Shown here: piece after piece, positions 13,908-16,150 of the stretch
How the letters are laid out: the number at the start of each line of letters is the position of its first letter
Position numbering within the stretch: the stretch's first letter is position 1
Assembly: GCA_035480615.1 (NCBI GenBank)
Contig: DATIHO010000025.1
Location: 1-16,150 of the forward strand
Length of the DNA: 16,150 nucleotides
From: CAIPFQ01 sp035480615
Lineage (GTDB): Bacteria > Chlamydiota > Chlamydiia > Chlamydiales > SM23-39
Reading direction: 5' to 3'
Position numbers and translations under genes: made by a program
Notes under the pieces: generated by a model
What the model was told of the DNA's origin: nothing
The model's input: the letters and a program-made list of their open reading frames with translations, nothing else
Databases searched by the model: none

Positions 13908-15002
13908 TTATCTCCTGAGCGATAAAGTAATGGTGAATGTTGACCCTTTGGCTTTTTGTGAACGGACCTCGATCGATCCTTTATGGGCTTTAATGATTTT
14001 CTCGGCCTCTATAAGCCCTAGGCCATTGCCTTTTTGTTTGGTTGTAAAGTAAGGAGAAAAAAGAGCATTTAAGACCTCTGCGTCCATACCGATTCCAGTA
14101 TCGTGAATTGCAATCTGACAGCATCCTTCCAACTGAAACAGAGAAATAGTGAGGATTCCTCCATTTTGCATTGCCTGGATTGCGTTAAAAATAAGATTCA
14201 ATAGAGCTGATTTCATTAAATCGGAATCGATGGGAACCAGGATGGGATGGTTTGGGATGTGAAAAACCATCTGGATCGAAGAGGGGAAAGCGGGATCGAC
14301 TTTGACGAATTTTGCGACTTCTTTGACAAATCGGCCTAAATCTATTGAATTGAGTTTGGGAGTCATTGGACGCGCATAATGGAGAATATTTGCCACAAGT
14401 TCTTCCAGTCTTTTTGTTGCGTCAATAATGGCTTTCGCCATCTCTTGCAAATGAATCTGATCTTTCAGATCTCGAAATAAAAGAGAAGCAAATCCGCGGA
14501 TCCCTCCGAGAGGGTTTCGGATCTCATGGGCGATTTGAGCGGTTGCCTCTCCGAGGATTTTTAGTCGCTCAGCTTGCTGCAGCAGGGTGAAAAGCCGCTG
14601 GCGCTCTCCAATGTCGCGTGCGACGATGCCGAGGCCATGTTCAAACAGTGCTCCTTTGAATAGAAAAAAAGTGGTGATTTCCAATTCCAGAAATCTTTGA
14701 TTTTTATAAATCAGTCGTTGAGAAAGTCCGAATCTTAAAGATTCACGCATCGAAAAACCAAAATAATCATCCGCAAATAAATCCCAATAACTGCTGCCAA
14801 TAGCTGAATCGCCAGGCATTGAGAACAATTGGAAAGCTGAGGCATTGGCTATTTTCAAAATTCCTGACATGTCGAAAAATAAAAACGCATCGGATACATG
14901 TTTAAGCGCTTCCTGTAAAAAGTTTGGATGGACAGAATCTTGATTCTTTTGTAACCTGTGCTTACTGCAGTCCATCCGGCTTTGATTTAGTGATTCGGAC
15001 AT
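13908..15002 (-). CDS. PAS-domain sensor histidine kinase (CtcB/AtoS-like)
   Basis: A 364-residue soluble kinase with no membrane segment. PAS-like domain at about 28-135 (LQEALKHVSDAFLFFDMSG, IGSSYWDLFADDYFG). HisKA with phospho-acceptor His159 in AQIAHEIRNPLGGIRG. The HATPase domain follows with the N box LLNLIFNAIQAM, G1 box DTGIGMD and G2 box GNGLGLIEAEKIIKAHKG. It would autophosphorylate on a cytoplasmic signal and pass phosphate to Asp53 of the regulator encoded downstream. The first ATG overlaps the divergent peptidase's ATG in a CATG; the second in-frame ATG (residue 10, at 14975) also precedes the PAS domain, so the true start may be there. Confidence 0.92.
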   Translation of the reverse strand: MSESLNQSRMDCSKHRLQKNQDSVHPNFLQEALKHVSDAFLFFDMSGILKIANASAFQLFSMPGDSAIGSSYWDLFADDYFGFSMRESLRFGLSQRLIYKNQRFLELEITTFFLFKGALFEHGLGIVARDIGERQRLFTLLQQAERLKILGEATAQIAHEIRNPLGGIRGFASLLFRDLKDQIHLQEMAKAIIDATKRLEELVANILHYARPMTPKLNSIDLGRFVKEVAKFVKVDPAFPSSIQMVFHIPNHPILVPIDSDLMKSALLNLIFNAIQAMQNGGILTISLFQLEGCCQIAIHDTGIGMDAEVLNALFSPYFTTKQKGNGLGLIEAEKIIKAHKGSIEVRSQKAKGSTFTITLSLRR

Positions 15003-15825
15003 GGCAAATTCTACCTCTCTTATCCGCTCTATAGTCTATCTGGGAATAATCTGCCTCCCTCTCTCTTGTTCGCGCATGGAAGAGGCGGAACGAGAGAAGC
15101 TTCGAAAGCTCAATTGTAAAGCTGAGCCGATTTACCGCAGTCAAAGCGATTGCTTTTACTCCATGGTATCGCCCGGCTCTTCAGTGCGCTCTCTGTATCC
15201 TTGGGAGGCAGAGGCCAATCTTCCCCGACTGACAAAAGAATATTTCCGCTGCAAGGGCAACCCTGCCAATCTTCCTTTGGAAATGGAAAATGGTCCTTTA
15301 TTTGATTGCAATAGCCGCCATGGCCTTCCCGTTATTAACGGAAAAGAGGGGGTTTATCCCATCCTCTTGGATCTTTTGAACTATATTCAACGAAAGACCG
15401 GAAAACGGGTGGTTGTCACTTGCGGACATAGATGCCCTGTTCATAATGCTTATTCGGATCCGGCAAGGGAAAACCGCGTCTCAAAACACCAAATTGGAGC
15501 TGAAGTGGATTTTTATGTTCAAGGGATGGAAGAACGGCCTCAGGAAATCGCAGGACTTCTCATGCAATATTTCCAGGAATCGTCACAATATAAAAACGAC
15601 AAGGAATACCTGGAGTTCAAACATGCCGCGGCGCCTTCCTGCTCTCAATCGTGGATGAATAAAGAAATTTTGATTTTTGTGCAGCAAAAGGGGGAGAGGC
15701 GCGATTGGGATAACCGGCATCCGTTTGCCTATCTTACGTTGCAGGTTCGTTATGACAGGGAATTGAAAGAAGCGGTGGTTTATCAGTGGGCAAAAGCGAA
15801 TCTGGGTTATCCGAGAGGTTATTAA
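15001..15825 (+). CDS. Exported M15-family (D,D-carboxypeptidase/VanY-like) peptidase
   Basis: A 274-residue protein. The N-terminus is a signal sequence (about 8-22) ending in LPLSC; the Cys23 could be lipidated, though Pro at -3 is atypical for a lipobox. The M15 zinc site is visible as SKHQIGAEVDFYV, with His163 and Asp170 in the SxHxxGxAxD pattern; His240 in NRHPFAYLTL is the likely third ligand. The preceding RVVVTCGHRCPVHN strand matches the family's substrate-side motif. Such enzymes trim D-Ala or related cross-links in peptidoglycan stems; a periplasmic role in chlamydial septal peptidoglycan turnover is inferred. The start is fixed by the need for a signal sequence: the next ATG, at 15076, would lose it. 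Any promoter must lie within the divergent kinase gene. Confidence 0.75.
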   Translation: MANSTSLIRSIVYLGIICLPLSCSRMEEAEREKLRKLNCKAEPIYRSQSDCFYSMVSPGSSVRSLYPWEAEANLPRLTKEYFRCKGNPANLPLEMENGPLFDCNSRHGLPVINGKEGVYPILLDLLNYIQRKTGKRVVVTCGHRCPVHNAYSDPARENRVSKHQIGAEVDFYVQGMEERPQEIAGLLMQYFQESSQYKNDKEYLEFKHAAAPSCSQSWMNKEILIFVQQKGERRDWDNRHPFAYLTLQVRYDRELKEAVVYQWAKANLGYPRGY

Positions 15826-15849
15826 GTGTTTAAAAAATCCTCGTGTTGC

Positions 15850-15855
15850 TATGAT
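15850..15855 (+). promoter_or_regulatory. Candidate -10 box of the tRNA-Leu gene
   Basis: TATGAT lies 22 nt before the mature tRNA 5' end, at a sensible distance for a short leader. No good -35 hexamer is seen upstream, so this is tentative. Confidence 0.35.
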
Positions 15856-15877
15856 CGATGCTTCTGCTGTGCTCCAG

Positions 15878-15961
15878 GCCGATGTGGCGAAATTGGTAGA
15901 CGCGGTAGACTCAAAATCTACTTCTAGCAATAGAGTGCTGGTTCGAGTCCGGTCATCGGCA
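15878..15961 (+). tRNA. tRNA-Leu, anticodon CAA
   Basis: A complete class II tRNA of 84 nt. Acceptor arms GCCGATG and CATCGGC pair fully, with discriminator A at 15961. The D loop has the usual TGG-TAGA pattern. The anticodon stem GTAGA/TCTAC (15905-15909, 15917-15921) encloses the loop CTCAAAA, giving CAA at 15912-15914, which reads UUG. A variable arm with a GCAA tetraloop (TCTA/TAGA) and the T loop TTCGAGT confirm a leucine tRNA. The 3' CCA is not encoded (AAA follows), so it must be added after transcription. Confidence 0.97.
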
Positions 15962-15966
15962 AAAAT

Positions 15967-15995
15967 GGGGCTTCCTGCAAAGGGAAGCCCTTTTT
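15967..15995. terminator. Bidirectional Rho-independent terminator
   Basis: Stem GGGCTTCC (15968-15975) and GGAAGCCC (15983-15990) around a 7-nt loop, followed by TTTTT (15991-15995). On the opposite strand the same stem is followed by ATTTTT. It can therefore end both the tRNA transcript and the minus-strand gene that stops at 16046. Confidence 0.9.
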
Positions 15996-16045
15996 CATTT
16001 TTTCTGGACCGCATGAGTTTCTGCTGAATGGGATATTTTTCTTTT

Positions 16046-16150
16046 TTACCAATCCAATAATGGGGGAAAGAACTCAGCGACAAGATCTTCATAGTACGGC
16101 ATCAATGCATCAAGATCGAGCTTCTCTTCATTTTTAGAATACAAATCGTA
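16046..16150 (-). CDS. C-terminal end of an unidentified minus-strand gene (partial)
   Basis: The last 34 codons of a gene that enters from the right edge and stops with TAA at 16046-16048. The visible tail contains KLDLDALMPYYEDLVAEFF and ends PPLLDW, acidic and aromatic. I do not recognise the family from this fragment. It converges on tRNA-Leu and shares the terminator at 15967-15995. That this is the real frame is supported by an open frame to the window edge and the terminator placement only. Confidence 0.5.
   Translation of the reverse strand, partial: YDLYSKNEEKLDLDALMPYYEDLVAEFFPPLLDW

Noticed and set aside
15878..15961. tRNA-Leu as an integration site
   Set aside because: No duplicated tRNA 3' end or integrase is present in the window.
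15583..16092. Minus-strand open frame of 169 codons over the peptidase 3' end and tRNA-Leu
   Set aside because: It runs through a certain tRNA and terminator and antisense to the M15 gene; the shorter frame ending at 16046 fits better.
1..16150. CRISPR array, integrase or transposase gene
   Set aside because: No evenly spaced direct repeats and no transposase or integrase motifs (DDE, tyrosine or serine recombinase) were found; the hairpins carry no genes.

Overview
The window looks like a chromosome segment of an environmental, amoeba-associated Chlamydiae member (Parachlamydiaceae-like). This is inferred from content: an NtrC-type sensor/regulator pair of the chlamydial CtcB/CtcC (AtoS/AtoC) kind, ankyrin-repeat and deubiquitinase-like proteins of host-directed type, and no flagellar or phage genes. 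No marker here fixes the genus.

Region 1 (1-2823): a 172-nt near-perfect hairpin abuts the last ~20 codons of a toxin-like gene, followed by an intact XRE-type antitoxin (230-574). Convergent to it is a membrane O-antigen ligase/polymerase-like protein with C-terminal TPR repeats (601-2823, minus).

Region 2 (2893-8002): a block of likely host-interaction genes mixed with structured repeats. It holds a protein whose ends resemble the Cys box and His box of ubiquitin-specific proteases but whose catalytic Cys position is Pro (2893-3846); a 167-nt hairpin element (3844-4010); a short decayed-looking copy (4056-4646) and a full copy (4781-6082) of an unrecognised membrane protein; a second member of the first hairpin family in reverse orientation (6098-6275); and an ankyrin-repeat, membrane, J-domain protein (6332-8002).

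Region 3 (8095-12543): a tightly packed plus-strand operon with start/stop overlaps at every junction: long ribosome-hibernation factor HPF, a small PD-(D/E)XK protein related to the HsdR N-terminus (its start codon seems non-canonical), a DUF115/MptE-like protein, a YwqK/MORN-type repeat protein, and a second DUF115 protein.

Region 4 (12556-16150): a minus-strand two-component operon (PAS histidine kinase, then sigma-54 response regulator with an intact Fis-type HTH), divergent from an exported M15-type peptidase whose start codon overlaps the kinase start in one CATG; then tRNA-Leu(CAA), a bidirectional terminator, and the 3' end of a minus-strand gene.

The strongest unexplained signal is two families of long hairpins. 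In the first family the two copies have different stem sequences (with pairing kept) but share the same lengths, the same asymmetric internal bubble and the same 20-nt loop. The second strongest is the USP-like protein lacking its catalytic Cys. No CRISPR array, rRNA or transposase gene was seen, and no stretch over 300 bases lacks an annotated feature.
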